64,000 nucleotides of DNA from Brucella cytisi (GTDB lineage Bacteria; Pseudomonadota; Alphaproteobacteria; Rhizobiales; Rhizobiaceae), in assembly GCA_012103075.1 (NCBI GenBank), contig JAAVLQ010000003.1, positions 558,001-622,000 of the forward strand, written 5' to 3'. Positions 33,780 to 44,272 of the stretch are shown one piece after another. The position numbers were made by a program, and so were the translations under genes. Under the pieces are notes generated by a model. The model worked only from the letters and a program-made list of their open reading frames with translations, had not been told where the DNA came from and did no database searches. The number at the start of each line of letters is the position of its first letter. The stretch's first letter is position 1.

Positions 33780-33850
33780 GATCTGAAAGAACGATTTTAC
33801 AAATAGTCGAACAAATCACAACCTAAGTCCAGCCATTTGAAGCAGGTTCA
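33780..33850 (+). promoter_or_regulatory. 71-bp conserved promoter element, FAD oxidase copy
   Basis: Plus-strand copy of the element at 32671-32741, ending 67 bases before the FAD oxidase start and beginning 60 bases beyond the lysR start. The sites of difference cluster in the middle (positions 27-32 of the block). This suggests two functional boxes separated by a less constrained spacer. Confidence 0.7.
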
Positions 33851-33917
33851 ATCAACAAGACTTGCGAGGTTCAGAACGACGATCAAATGAAACGCTGAAA
33901 CGGGAGGTTCGAGCACG

Positions 33918-35082
33918 ATGGCGCTCTATGATGTTGCTATTGTCGGCGGCGGTATAATCGGCCTTGCCCACGCTTATGCTGCGGCAGTTCGGGGCAAGAA
34001 AGTTATAGTTCTGGACCGCGACGCGCAGAGCAATGGCGCATCAATCCGCAACTTTGGCTTTGTAACGATAACCGGCCGGGCGGCAGGCGATTGCTGGACG
34101 AAGGCGCGCCGCTCACGTGAGATATGGGAGGATGTTGCCAACGCAGCCCGCATCGACATTCTTCAACGTGGCATGCTGCTGGCCGCTCGACACGGTCCAG
34201 CCGAAACCCTCATCGATGCATTCCCGGAAACAGATATGGGAGCAGAGTGCAGGAAGATCGCGACGGGCGACGCGCAAAAACTTGTGCCGGCATTACGGAA
34301 GGAAGCTGCACAATTCGCCATGTTCAGTCCGCATGAGATCCGTGTCGAGTCCCGCGAAGCACTCCCTCGTATGGTTGCGTTCCTCCGTGAAAAACTGGGT
34401 GTCGTATTTCAATGGAATACCGATGTTTATGCAGTCAACACGCCGTCAATCCTGACCAGTAATGGCGTGGTCAAAGCCGAAACAGCCGTGATCTGTCCCG
34501 GTGACGATTTCACCGGTCTGTTTGCCGACAGACTGCGGAAATATGAACTGACCCGTTGCAAGTTGCAGATGCTACGTGTCACGACGCAGTTACACAAAGC
34601 ATTCGAGCCGACAATCCTCTCTGAGCTCTCACTTGCTCGCTCATCCGGCTATGCGGGGCTTCCGGGCCTCGACGAATTGCAGCACCAATTGAACTGCGAA
34701 ATGCCCGACCAACGCGCGAACGACATCCACTTGATCGTCGCACAATCGTCCGATGGTTCATTGGTCGTCGGGGACAGCCATCACTATGCCAGAACTCCTG
34801 ATCCCTTCGGCTCAGCCGAAGTTGAAGAATTCATGCTCGCCGAGCTCGACCGCGTTCTGAAATTGCCGGGGCGCAGCGTCTCGGCGCGCTGGATCGGCAC
34901 TTACGCATCGGCCCCTCGGTCGCTGGCGCGTTACCGATCAGCCATCGGATGCTGCACGGGTTGTGGTCGTCACCAGCGGCTGCGGCGCATCAACATGCTT
35001 TGCAATCGCCGAAGAAACAATCGAAGACCTCTTTGGCAGTCAAACGGTGCCTATGAAAAGTCCTGTCCCTCAATTGGATTGA
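33918..35082 (+). CDS. FAD-dependent amine oxidase of the phosphonate cluster
   Basis: A DAO/glycine-oxidase-type flavoprotein of about 388 residues. The dinucleotide motif is YDVAIVGGGIIGLAHAYAAA, followed by VIVLDRDAQSNGASIRNFGF, where SIRNFGF is typical of the branch found with phosphonate genes. Later blocks are AVICPGDDFTGL and LVVGDSHHYARTPDPFG. After a slip near 34920 comes VVVVTSGCGASTCFAIAEET, ending VPQLD at 35082. Relatives in phosphonate clusters oxidise N-alkylated aminoethylphosphonate or related amines to feed PhnW or PhnY. The substrate here is inferred. Divergent from lysR and sharing the 71-bp element with phnW, so probably co-induced. Confidence 0.75.
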
Positions 35083-35098
35083 CGTTGGTTGGTAACAG

Positions 35099-36782
35099 AT
35101 GAATGGTTCTTTGGTCCTTTTGCATCTGGCCGGTGCAGTTGCGCTCCTGCTTTGGGCGACACGCATGGTTCGGACCGGGGTGGAGCGTGCCTATGGCGAC
35201 CGGCTGCGCAGACGCTTGCGCAACCAGATGCAGAACCCGCTGCTTTCCGTCGCCTTCGGCCTTGCCCTTGCTGTCGCCTTGCAAAGCTCGACAGCGGTTA
35301 CGCTTCTCGTCGGTTCATTTGTCGGTTCAGGTTTTGTCAGCGGCATCGCAGGCCTCATGGCCGTGCGCGGCGGTGAGCTTGGCTCCGCCCTCGTCGTCAA
35401 GATCCTGAGCTACGATCTCACGCTTCTGGTACCGCTCTGCCTTGTCATCGGCACCGGCATCTTCATGACCACCGAGCGTCGTGACTGGCGGCAGATCGGA
35501 CGCATTCTGGTCGGTATCGGCCTTCTCATCATGTCGCTGGAAATGACTGGGCAAGCTACCGAGCCGCTGCGGCAAAGCGAGCTTCTGCCGGTCATCGTCG
35601 ACTATCTGTCGGGCGACCCGATCACGGCCTATCTGCTCGCAGCCCTCATGACATGGCTGTTTCATTCCAGCGTTGCCGCCGTCATCCTGCTGACCACCTT
35701 TGCCTCGCGCGGGCTGATCCATCCAGAGCTCGCTGTGGTGATGGTTCTCGGCGTCAATCTGGGGTCTTCGATCATCGCCCCGATCCTGACCCGGCATGCG
35801 CCACCTGAAACCCGCGTCGTTCCACTCGGCAATCTTTTTGATGCGCGGCGCCGGGTCACTCATCATGCTCGTGCTTTACCAGACCTTCAAACCGTCGGTC
35901 GCCTTTCTCGGCACCGATCCGGTTTCGCAGGTGGTCAATGCGCATATCCTGTTCAATGTCATCGTGATGATTGCCGGTATTCCGCTTTCCGGCATCGTGC
36001 TGCGCGCAACCGAGGCTCTGGTCAATCTCAATGCGGACAAGGGCACCCCGGCTTCACAGCAACCCATCGAGATCGAGCAATATAGCGCGCTCGACACTGC
36101 CGTGCTCGACCGGCCCTCGCAGGCGCTTGCCAATGCGACCCGGGAAGTGGTCGGCGTCTGCGACACGATCGAAGTCATGCTGCGGCGGGTCATGGAGCTA
36201 TATGAGAAGCCCGATCAGGTGCGGATCGATGAACTTGAAGCCCTTGATGACCGCGTGGACAAGCGCCATGCCGCCATCAAGCTATATCTGACCGGGCTTG
36301 CAACCCATGAGCTGAGTGATTTCGAGTCGCTGCGCATGCAGGAATTGCTGGGCGCATGTGTGAAGCTTGAGCAGGTCGGCGACATCATCGTGCGCAACAT
36401 GCTGGCGCATGTTCAAAAGAAGATGGATCACAAGCTGGAATTCACCGAAGAAGGCTGGAAGGAACTCAGCCATTTCCACGCCATGGTTCTGGCCAATGCG
36501 CACATGGCGTTCAATGTGATCGTCTCACGCGATGGCCGTACGGCCCGTCAGCTAGTGCAGGAAAAGGACCAGCTGCGTGAACTGGAAAAGCAGACCAGCA
36601 TGCGCCATTTCAGCCGACTGCGCGAAGGCGCCACCCGCAGCATCGAGACCAGCAGCATCCATCTCGACACGATCCGCGACCTCAAGCAGATCAACTCGCT
36701 TCTCGCCTCAATGGCCTATCCCGTCCTCGAAGAACAGGGCCTCCTCAGCGATACGCGCCTGAAAGCCGTCAAGCAGGGCTGA
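35099..36782 (+). CDS. Na/Pi-cotransporter family protein with PhoU-like domain
   Basis: A sodium/phosphate cotransporter (PNaS family) of about 560 residues. It contains the repeated QSSTAVTLLVGSFVGSG and FHSSVAAVILLTTFASRG motifs, MVLGVNLGSS, and about eight membrane helices. Then comes a cytoplasmic PhoU-like helical domain (VCDTIEVMLRRVMELYEKPD, ELLGACVKLEQVGDIIVRNM, LVQEKDQLRELEKQTSMRHF). One slip near 35845. It follows the FAD oxidase by 16 bases, so it is probably in that operon. Phosphate released by PhnA could be balanced by this transporter, in either direction. Base composition is richer in G+C than region 1. Confidence 0.85.
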
Positions 36783-37105
36783 AATCAGACCATGTGGCAG
36801 CGGGCACACACCTGCAGCCGCAAGACATTGAATATCAAAAGGAAATATCCGCAGCAGGGCGAACCCGCACACGGGCATTTCCAGCCATTCAGCGTCCAGA
36901 ACTAAGGCGGGCTTGGGGTGAAAAATTTCGGCACCGGATCCTGAAACCCGGCATTTGTCCATCGCGGTCGTTAAAGGCCGGTACGCGAAGACTTAACCGA
37001 CCGCGGATAGAAGCTGTCTGGAAAATGGTCTTTGTGGAGACGCATGCAATCCTCCGTGATTCCGGGTGCATCACACTCTCGATTGAGCGCCAGCCTCGCT
37101 CAAGG
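36783..37105. other. Intergenic, no gene seen
   Basis: About 320 bases between the convergent Na/Pi transporter and the next LysR gene. No recognisable gene, RNA or strong terminator hairpin. Confidence 0.45.
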
Positions 37106-38017
37106 CTACCGAACAGAATGATCTTCCGATTGAGAACGCATCTCGCGGGTTAGCCATTTTTCCAACGCAAGAGTATCTCTTTGTCCTGCCCTATGAGGTG
37201 CAATCCAGAGCAGCATCCGACGTGGCCCCGGATGAAACCCGAAAGGCGCAACCAGACGCTCCGATGCTATATGTCTGGTAACCAGCATACGCGGCACTAC
37301 GGCTACGCCAAGCCCGCACAGCACGGCCCTGGATCAACAAATAGAAATGAGGAAATATGGATTTCGCTTCGGGCTGCATAAAATCCGCACACACCGCTTC
37401 CCGCCAGTCGGAAAAGGCCTCCGGACGCGTCTGTGTTGCCAGAACGTTGGCTCGCGCAATTTCATGAAAATTCTCCAACGGACTTTGCCTTAGATAGGAC
37501 GGTGCACAGACAAGGCCAATCTCTTCCCGCCCCAAGTCGCGGATGACAGCGTCTTGTGGTGGCTTGATCACGCTTGAGCGAATGGCGATACCAATCTTGT
37601 CTCGCATGAAGTCAATGCGATCATAATTCATGTTGAACTGAAGTTCGACGCCCGGATGAAGATCATGGAAGCGACCAATACGCGGGATAATCCACTCCAT
37701 CATGATTGAAGAAGAACATGAGAGGGTCAAGGGGCGGGCTTCACCTGCTCGATACTGCCTTCGATAATGGAAAATGCGCTGGCAAGACCCGTCGCCAGCC
37801 GCCCTCCTTCGGGCGTGAGCTCGCTTAGTCGCGCATTGCGCATGACAAGCATAACCCCAAGGGTCTCTTCCGGGGATTTTATCTGACGGCTGACCGCTCC
37901 ATGCGTCACACACAATTCCTTCGCAGCGCCCGTCATCGAGCGATGACGAGCAACCGCCTCAAAGGCTTTGAGAGCATTCAAAGAAGGTAACGAACGCAAG
38001 GGACCCTCCATCTTCAT
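37106..38017 (-). CDS. LysR-family regulator, GcvA-like (frameshifted)
   Basis: Starts MKMEGPLRSLPSLNALKAFE and continues AVARHRSMTGAAKELCVTHG and AVSRQIK, the DNA-binding domain in the GcvA-like style. The effector domain is spread over two more frames (ARPLTLSCSSSIMMEWIIPR, FRDLGREEIGLVCAPSYLRQ-like segment, MLCGLGVAVVPRMLVTRHIA). Slips near 37740 and 37310. Divergent from an MFS transporter gene 180 bases away, which it most likely controls. Confidence 0.8.
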
Positions 38018-38195
38018 CTGAGTATACCAGTGAGATTTTATCACAATTGGAAGACAATAAATCGATTGCGACGGCATGTCGCGTTCTTTTAGCTATTTCG
38101 CAAAATTTGGAGCGCGTGTCTGTGAACATCCATCATATCCAATGGTGTTCGTCAGTCGTTTGCTCCTGCTGGCCAGAAAGCAGGGAGGAACTGCA

Positions 38196-39518
38196 ATGCG
38201 GCAAAATTCTCACGAAATGACAGTCACTGAAAAGTCGGCCATATCGAAGATATCGATACGGCTGGTTCCGTTCATTGCGCTAATGTTCTTCATCAACTTT
38301 CTTGACCGAACCGCAATTTCCTTTGCCGGTCCGAATGGAATGACAACCGATCTTGCTCTGAGTGCAGCACAATTCGGGTTTGCCGCTGGCATCTTCTTTG
38401 TAGGCTATATCATTCTGGAAGTGCCCAGCAATCTTGCGTTACACAAATTTGGTGCCCGCAAATGGCTCGCCCGCATCATGGTCTCGTGGGGCATCGTTGC
38501 GATCCTGTTTACCCGGGTTTCAAGTGCAACCGAGCTCTATATTTTGCGTTTTCTACTGGGCATTGCCGAAGCTGGCTTCTTTCCGGCGCTATTTTGTTTC
38601 TTTCAACCCGGGTGCCTTCGCGCCATCGCAACAAAATTCTCGCTTTATTCTATCTCGCACAGCCCCTGACAACGGTAATCGGTGCACCGCTTGCAGCACA
38701 ACTCATCAACATGCACGGTGCTTTTGGCCTCGAAGGCTGGCGTATCATGTTCTTTGGCGTCGCTGCCCCGCAATCGTTATCGGTATCGTTACCGGTTCTA
38801 CCTGCCCGATACGCCAGATGACGCGAGGTGGCTCACCACTGACGAACGTGACTGGCTCAATGATGCACTCGCCCGGGAAGAAATAATCAAAGAAAAACCC
38901 ATGGTCGCCACAAGACGGGGCTCGCTTTGACGGATGCTCGCGTCTGGCTTCTGTCCGCCGTCTACTTCGGCCTGATCTATGGTCTTTATGCGCTGGCCTT
39001 CTTCCTCCCAACAATCATCAATGGCTTCGAACAACAGTTCAACACCGGGTTCGACGTTTTCGACAAAGGGTTGATCACCGCCATTCCGTACCTGCCCGCC
39101 GCAATTGCTCTGTATTTCTGGAGCCGCGATGCAGCAAAGCGAGGAGTGCGTCCGGCATATCGGAGCTCCGGCTCTTGTCGGTGCCATTGCCATTCCTGCT
39201 GCACTCTATATGCCAACACCAGTCACCACCATCTTGATGATCACGATTACAGCCTGCGCGATCTTCTCAGCCCTGCCAAACTTCTGGGCCATTCCCTCGC
39301 GATTTTTAAGCGGCACAGCAGCAGCAGCCGGCATTGCGTTGATCAACACGATTGGTAATATTGCGGGCTTCGCCGCACCATATATCACTGGCCTCGTTAA
39401 GGATTGGACTGGTCTTTACGAAATGCCAATGTTCATTGTAGGAGCGGTGATGCTCATATCTTCGTTACTGGCCTTCTCACTGACAGGTCGTCTTAAAGAC
39501 CCATCTGAACTTCAGTAA
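38196..39518 (+). CDS. MFS transporter, anion:cation symporter type (frameshifted)
   Basis: Twelve-helix major facilitator of about 440 residues. The start at 38196 has GGGAGGA upstream. RLVPFIALMFFINFLDRTAI and the FVGYIILEVPSNLALHKFGA block (ACS-family signature with ARKWLARIM) are clear. Next are ILRFLLGIAEAGFFPA, PDTPDDARWLTTDERDWL in the central loop, and PYITGLVKDWTGLYEMP near the end. Slips near 38600, 38770, 38920 and 39150. Likely takes up an organic anion (hydroxy or sugar acid); substrate unknown. Confidence 0.8.
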
Positions 39519-39545
39519 CGATTAAACGACTACAGAGCACCCAAT

Positions 39546-39710
39546 ATGAATTTTCTTATTCGCGGCCCGAAAACGGATAGCAATAATGCGGTAAGACAAC
39601 ACTTTGCAGCAATCCATTCGTTCCGCGTCAACCAGCAAAGGCGACTGATCTTCCGCTGGGATGGTGAACTCGGTGAAGCGAACGGAGTTTATCTGGACGA
39701 TCACAGTTAA
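39546..39710 (+). pseudogene. higB: Truncated HigB toxin
   Basis: A 54-codon open frame whose C-terminal 35 residues (HSFRVNQQRRLIFRWDG, EANGVYLDDHS) match the end of RelE/HigB-type toxins. The N-terminal half of the usual 90-residue toxin is missing and replaced by an unrelated MNFLIRGPKTDSNNAV. It ends two bases before the higA start, as in intact higBA pairs. Probably inactive, because the first half of the fold is gone. Confidence 0.65.
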
Positions 39711-39712
39711 CG

Positions 39713-40145
39713 ATGAAAACGAGGCAGACAGCTGATCGCCGGGCGCAAGCCGGTCACTGTCGGCGGGGTTCTGACCGAAGTGTTCATGGAGCCGATGGGC
39801 TTGACGCAGGGTGCGCTCGCCGAAGCGACGGGCGTCCAGCGCAAGCATATCAAAGAGCTGCGCGGCAACCGCCAGAACTTAACGGCTGCGACTGTGCCCA
39901 TTCTTGCGCGCGTGTTCGGCAACAGTCTGGACTTCTGGCTCAACCTGCAACGGCGCATCGATCTTTGGGAAGTGATGAACACGCCCGGGAAGCGCGAGCG
40001 GATCGAGCAGGCGCGTCCGGAGTACCTGAAACCGGGCTTTTCTATTCAGGACATCATTCGCATTCGTTGGATGCCGTTTCCAGAATATGATTGGACAAAA
40101 CCGGTTAGCAAGCCGGGTTGGAATATGCATGACGTTTCCGTGTAA
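39713..40145 (+). CDS. higA: HigA-family antitoxin
   Basis: A Cro/C1-type helix-turn-helix antitoxin. After MKTRQTADR and a one-base slip near 39750 it reads KPVTVGGVLTEVFMEPMGLT and QGALAEATGVQRKHIKELRG, typical HigA, then VPILARVFGNSLDFWLNLQR. The C-terminal tail (PGFSIQDIIRIRWMPFPEYD) is longer than usual and of unknown origin; it may be read-in after a lost stop. Would bind its own promoter. Orphaned because the toxin gene is truncated. Confidence 0.75.
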
Positions 40146-40426
40146 ACTAGAAATATTTTCATACGATAAAGCAACAGGATCAAAGCAAATTTGCATCATC
40201 TGCTGATATGCGTATCTAACAAATCGTGGTTTGCTCACCACTGTCTTCCCGGGTATCGTTGATGCCGCGCTGAATATTTGAACTGAACCGGTTGCCCTGA
40301 CATTGGCCATCATTCGCAACTGGACGGCGCCCTGTTTATGCGTTCTGGAATTTGACGATCATTTCATCCCTTCCGGGAGAACGCAGAAAACTGATTTGGG
40401 GGTAAAACTCAAATCATCGGAAACTT

Positions 40427-41184
40427 ATGGAAAAAGACCCCGGACTAAACACCTCGTCTCTTGTCAATTCGGGAAGGGTGAAAGCCCTTATCATCCATCT
40501 TGCCCGAGCGACACATCGAAGGCCAAGCGTCGACGGACTTATCGAAGAACTGCCGGTTGAAACGGAAATCATTGACGCGGTTGATGGAGCCAACCTGACC
40601 GATAATGACATCGCCCGTGTCTATAAAAGACATTTGCATGCACCAAAATATCCATTTCGTTTGAGACGTTCTGAAATCGCCTGCTTTCTGTCCCATCGCA
40701 AGGCGTGGCAGGCAATTGTGGACCAAAAGCTCGATGCCGGCCTCATTCTGGAGGATGATATTTCCTTGACCACGGACTTTGCGGAGGTTTTCGATATAGC
40801 TCAAAAACAAATAGAGCCGGGCGGGTTCATTCGCTTTCCAATGCGCGATGATCGCGAGAGCGGGCCTGAAGTTTTCAGTGATGGAAAGGTACGCAGTCCG
40901 ATCGGGCTTCGTATGATGGCGCAACATGTCAGCTATGAAGCGGCTGAAACACTCTTTTCTGTAACCGGAAAATTCGATCGACCCGTGGACACAACCGTGC
41001 AGATGAAGTGGATTACAGGGCTTCAGCCGCATAGCATCGTGCCGGAGGGGTCAAGGAAATTTCTTCAATGCTGGGTGGTTCTACCGTGCAACAACGAAAG
41101 ACGTCCCTCGAGAAGCTAAAGTAAGAGGTGATGAGGCCGATCTATCGTATGCGTGTAAGAAGATACTCATCGATGCCGATTTAG
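40427..41184 (+). CDS. Glycosyltransferase family 25 (LPS-type)
   Basis: Begins MEKDPGLNTSSLVNSGRVKA, then LIIHLARATHRRPSVDGLIE, ELPVETEIIDAVDG, RRSEIACFLSHRKAWQAIVD and the metal-binding LILEDDISLTTDFAEVF. This is the family-25 lipopolysaccharide glycosyltransferase pattern (E-D-D in place of DxD). After a slip near 41040 the sequence continues VKEISSMLGGSTVQQRKTSL and then a basic tail to about 41184. Probably adds a sugar to LPS core. It stands alone; about 280 bases upstream (40146-40426) hold no feature I can name. Confidence 0.75.
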
Positions 41185-41353
41185 ATTTCGTGATGTGACG
41201 ATACGTGGGACCAGATCTTTGGTCCTTCACGACGAAGCAGACGTTTGAATTTTCCAAAAACGTACTCGCTTCCGACTATCACTTTCCAACCTGTTCTGGA
41301 TGCCTGTCGTGACGTTCATCGGCCAGACCAGTTCGGTCTTGTCTTGTGTCTAT

Positions 41354-41980
41354 TCATTGCCTGAACGTTGCCCGTTGTCGTTGGAGGGCGTTTTCCGGAC
41401 TGGAGTTCGTTTTGAACAGCGTCAGCCCGGAGTCACGGTCCACACGTCGTGCGAAGAACTCGTGGTCAAGCAGTCCCATCATTAGATCGTCGTGCGGGCA
41501 CCATTCACAAAAGCTGCCTCGCGTTCTCTGCCTTCAATCACGAAGCCGTTCTTTCCATAAGCTCGAATGGCACGCTTGTTATAAGCAAGCACCCGGATAC
41601 CAATGCGATGAAGCTGCAAGTCGACGAAAGCATGTTTCAAGAGTACCAGAATGGCTTCGGTACCCAGACCTTTACCAAGGAGTGTCGGGTCCAGTATTCC
41701 AATAGCAATGGAGGCACGCTTGTCATGAAAATCAACATTATCCAGCCTGATCTCACCTATTAGCCTGCCCTGCGCCTCGATCACCCATGCATGAGAATGA
41801 TCGATCAACCTCTGGGTCCATCGAGCTGCGCCTTCTCTCGTCAATGGACGTACCGTGTCCCGGCTCACCCCAAACATCTCGACTATTTCAGCATGATTAC
41901 CCGAGGGAAAGACGTGCATCTATATCCTCGACAACTGCCCGTCGAAGCCGGAGATTTTTTCCATTCAGTACAGCTGTCAT
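41354..41980 (-). CDS. GNAT-family N-acetyltransferase (RimJ/RimL-like)
   Basis: The start at 41980 has a GGGAGAG site: MTAVLNGKNLRLRRAVVEDI, then after a slip near 41905 NHAEIVEMFGVSRD, WTQRLIDHSHAWVIEAQGRL and IGEIRLDNVDFHDKRASIAI. The acetyl-CoA loop is LLGKGLGTEAILVLLKHAF, followed by RVLAYNKRAIRAYGKNGFVI. After a slip near 41490 it ends DDLMMGLLDHEFFARR and beyond. The YNKRAIRAYGKNGF block is diagnostic of RimJ/RimL-type acetyltransferases acting on protein or small amine N-termini. Substrate unknown. Confidence 0.8.
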
Positions 41981-42426
41981 AGTCTCTCCCGAAGAATTCA
42001 CAAAAACCCTTTCACAACGTAAACCTGCAACTGACATATGTAACGAGTATTTACCCCCGGATACCGACATCTGCAAGCCGAACTGCATCTGTCCTGCAAG
42101 AGCATTCCTGATTTGTGAGCGCGAATATCTCGACTGCATTTCAGCTCCCGATAGAGGCTTTGCGCGCTACCTGTCGAGCTGATCCAGAATCCCAAAGACA
42201 GCTGTGTTCAACCGCTCCCATCTCCGCTAACGCATCTTGCAGGTGCAATTCCAATTGCCAAAAAGATGTTGCGATGTCGAAAAGCATCTCGCCCCCTTTT
42301 CTCATCTTTGAACATCTCAGGGAAATTCAACACGGTTTGCGGCAAGATAAGACCGCACTGGCTGCCCGGATTCTCAATCAAATCTGGAAGGAAGCGGAAT
42401 GAACACGGCGGCCAATATTCCCCGTC
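41981..42426. other. Gap before rtcR; possible tiny ORF
   Basis: About 445 bases. A possible 42-codon frame at 42274-42402 (MSKSISPPFLIFEHLREIQH...) has no good ribosome site. A Cys-rich open piece near 42040-42180 is unrecognised. No RNA gene seen. Confidence 0.35.
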
Positions 42427-44063
42427 TTAAGGGAGCAATACCGCACGTAGCCGTTCTCTTACTTCTTCGAAGCTTACGCCGAACTTCGCCAGATATTTGA
42501 TCAGTCGATCGGCATCGTTGGCGCTTTTCTTTTCCTGCCGGGATTGCGCAAAGAGAACGCGTCCGGCCGCACTTGCTGATTGGCTCTCTCCACATATTTT
42601 CAACACTGAGGAGAGTTGCGCCCGGTCGAAGAGATCAAGTTTTCCAACACCGTCTTGCCCTAACACCGTTTCGATAATCCTGTGATCGGGAGCTTCGCCT
42701 GCTTTTGAACGCCATAGTCGCAAGAGCACGGTAATTTCCTCTTTAACTTCATCTGCCGTAATACGTCCCTGTGGCGCAAGAGTGGCCATGCGTGTAATCG
42801 AGGCAGAAAGATCACGGAAATTGGCATGCCACTGACCTTGGGGACCTGTCGCGAAGTCAAGATAGAATTGGCGAGCTTCCTTATTGAAGGTTACGTTCTG
42901 CCCTTCCCTTTCCAGATAGCGTTTTAGCTCAAACTCGACATTCGGTTCGATATCCTCCGGGCGCTCACGCAAGGCCGGCAACTGAAACGTCCAGAGATTG
43001 AGACGCGCATAAAGATCTTCCCGGAAACGCCCTGCCTGAACATCATCGCCCAGATCGCGATTGGTACCGGCGATCAGCTGAAACTCTGCCGAAGCCTCCT
43101 TGTCAGAGCCGACCGGCAGAAATCGCTTGTCCTCGATGGCCCTCAGACACATCGCCTGTTCATCGAGGCCAAGATCGCCAATCTCATCAAGAAACAGGAC
43201 ACCTTTGTCTGCCGATTTGAGAAGGCCGGCACGTTCCCCGACCGCTCCAGTGAACGCGCCTTTCACATGACCGAACAAAGTGGACATCGCCTGATCTCCA
43301 CGCAAGGTTGCACAATTGACTTCCACAAACGGGCCGGTGACCTTGTGCTGCGCCTTTTCAGATCGTAGATGCGTCGTGCCAGTTGCGATTTACCTGCACC
43401 CGTCGGGCCCGTCAGCAATACAGGTGCGGTGGAGCGGATAACCACACGCTCGATCCGATCGATCATCCGGTTGAAGGCATTATTGCGTGTAACAATTCCG
43501 GACTTCAGGAAAGTTGCAGCATCCTCACGCTCAGATGCAAAGCGTGTTGCGATCTCATCGTAGCGAGATAGATCCAGATCGATGATGCTATGCGTACCGG
43601 CAACATCAACTTCGGCATCCCGATCAGCGTCTTTGTAGCGTGGTGGGGAAAGCTGCAGAAGCCGTGCCGGGATAATGCGCGCTTCTGTCAGAAGGAACCA
43701 ACAGATCTGCGCCACATGCGTGCCTGTAGTGATATTTACCAGATAATCTTCCGCATCCGGATCGAAAGGATAGTCGCGGGCGAAATCGCGAAGCTTGGTA
43801 TAGACCTCCGAGAAATCCCGGGCGTTGGTATAATTGACGATGTTGCAGTTGACCTCCGTTGCCGGTGATACCGTGCCGATATCGCCGATAATACGCTTTG
43901 CCAGCATTTCGGAATGATTGTCGTGCAACAGTTCGACACGATCGATGAACAGGCCCTGCTGCTGGCAGAGCGCAACATTCGGCCTCCAGCGCGACCATCG
44001 TTTGTCCCACTTGCCCACATCGAGGGTTGTGCCGAGAATGCTGAAGGCGACGCGTTTTTTCAT
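42427..44063 (-). CDS. rtcR: RtcR, sigma-54-dependent activator of RNA repair
   Basis: Enhancer-binding activator of the rtc operon, about 545 residues. The N-terminal CARF-like sensor (KKRVAFSILGTTLDVGKWDK, LVNITTGTHVAQICWFLLTE) binds a ligand, reported for relatives to be a damaged-RNA-derived end. The AAA+ domain has Walker A GPTGAGKS, the sigma-54 contact loop GAFTGA, Walker B LFLDEIGDL and ELIAGTNRDL-like AGTNRDLGDD. It ends in a DNA-binding helix region (YLAKFGVSFEEVRERLRAVL). One slip near 43350. Divergent from rsr, with the sigma-54 promoter in the 210-base spacer. Confidence 0.92.
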
Positions 44064-44220
44064 CTTATCTTTTTATATAAATATTTCTATTAATGGATAG
44101 ATTATCCCACGCTGGTTCTTTCCTCAACAATTGCTCGCCATATTTCTTCGATTTTTATTTCCCCGTTATTTCAAAATGTTATGAGTTTTCTCAGTGGCTT
44201 TTTACTGCCATTTCGCAAAC

Positions 44221-44235
44221 TGGCACGCTTCTTGA
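44221..44235 (+). promoter_or_regulatory. Sigma-54 promoter of the rsr-rtcB operon
   Basis: TGGCACGCTTCTTGA matches the -24/-12 consensus (TGGCAC-N5-TTGC/A) with correct spacing of the GG and TG elements. It sits 38 bases upstream of the rsr start and points to it. With RtcR divergent, this is the expected architecture. An RtcR binding site would lie upstream in the A/T-rich stretch 44064-44200. Confidence 0.8.
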
Positions 44236-44272
44236 CAAGTAAAGGGCAACGAACATTCAAAAAGGTGACGCC

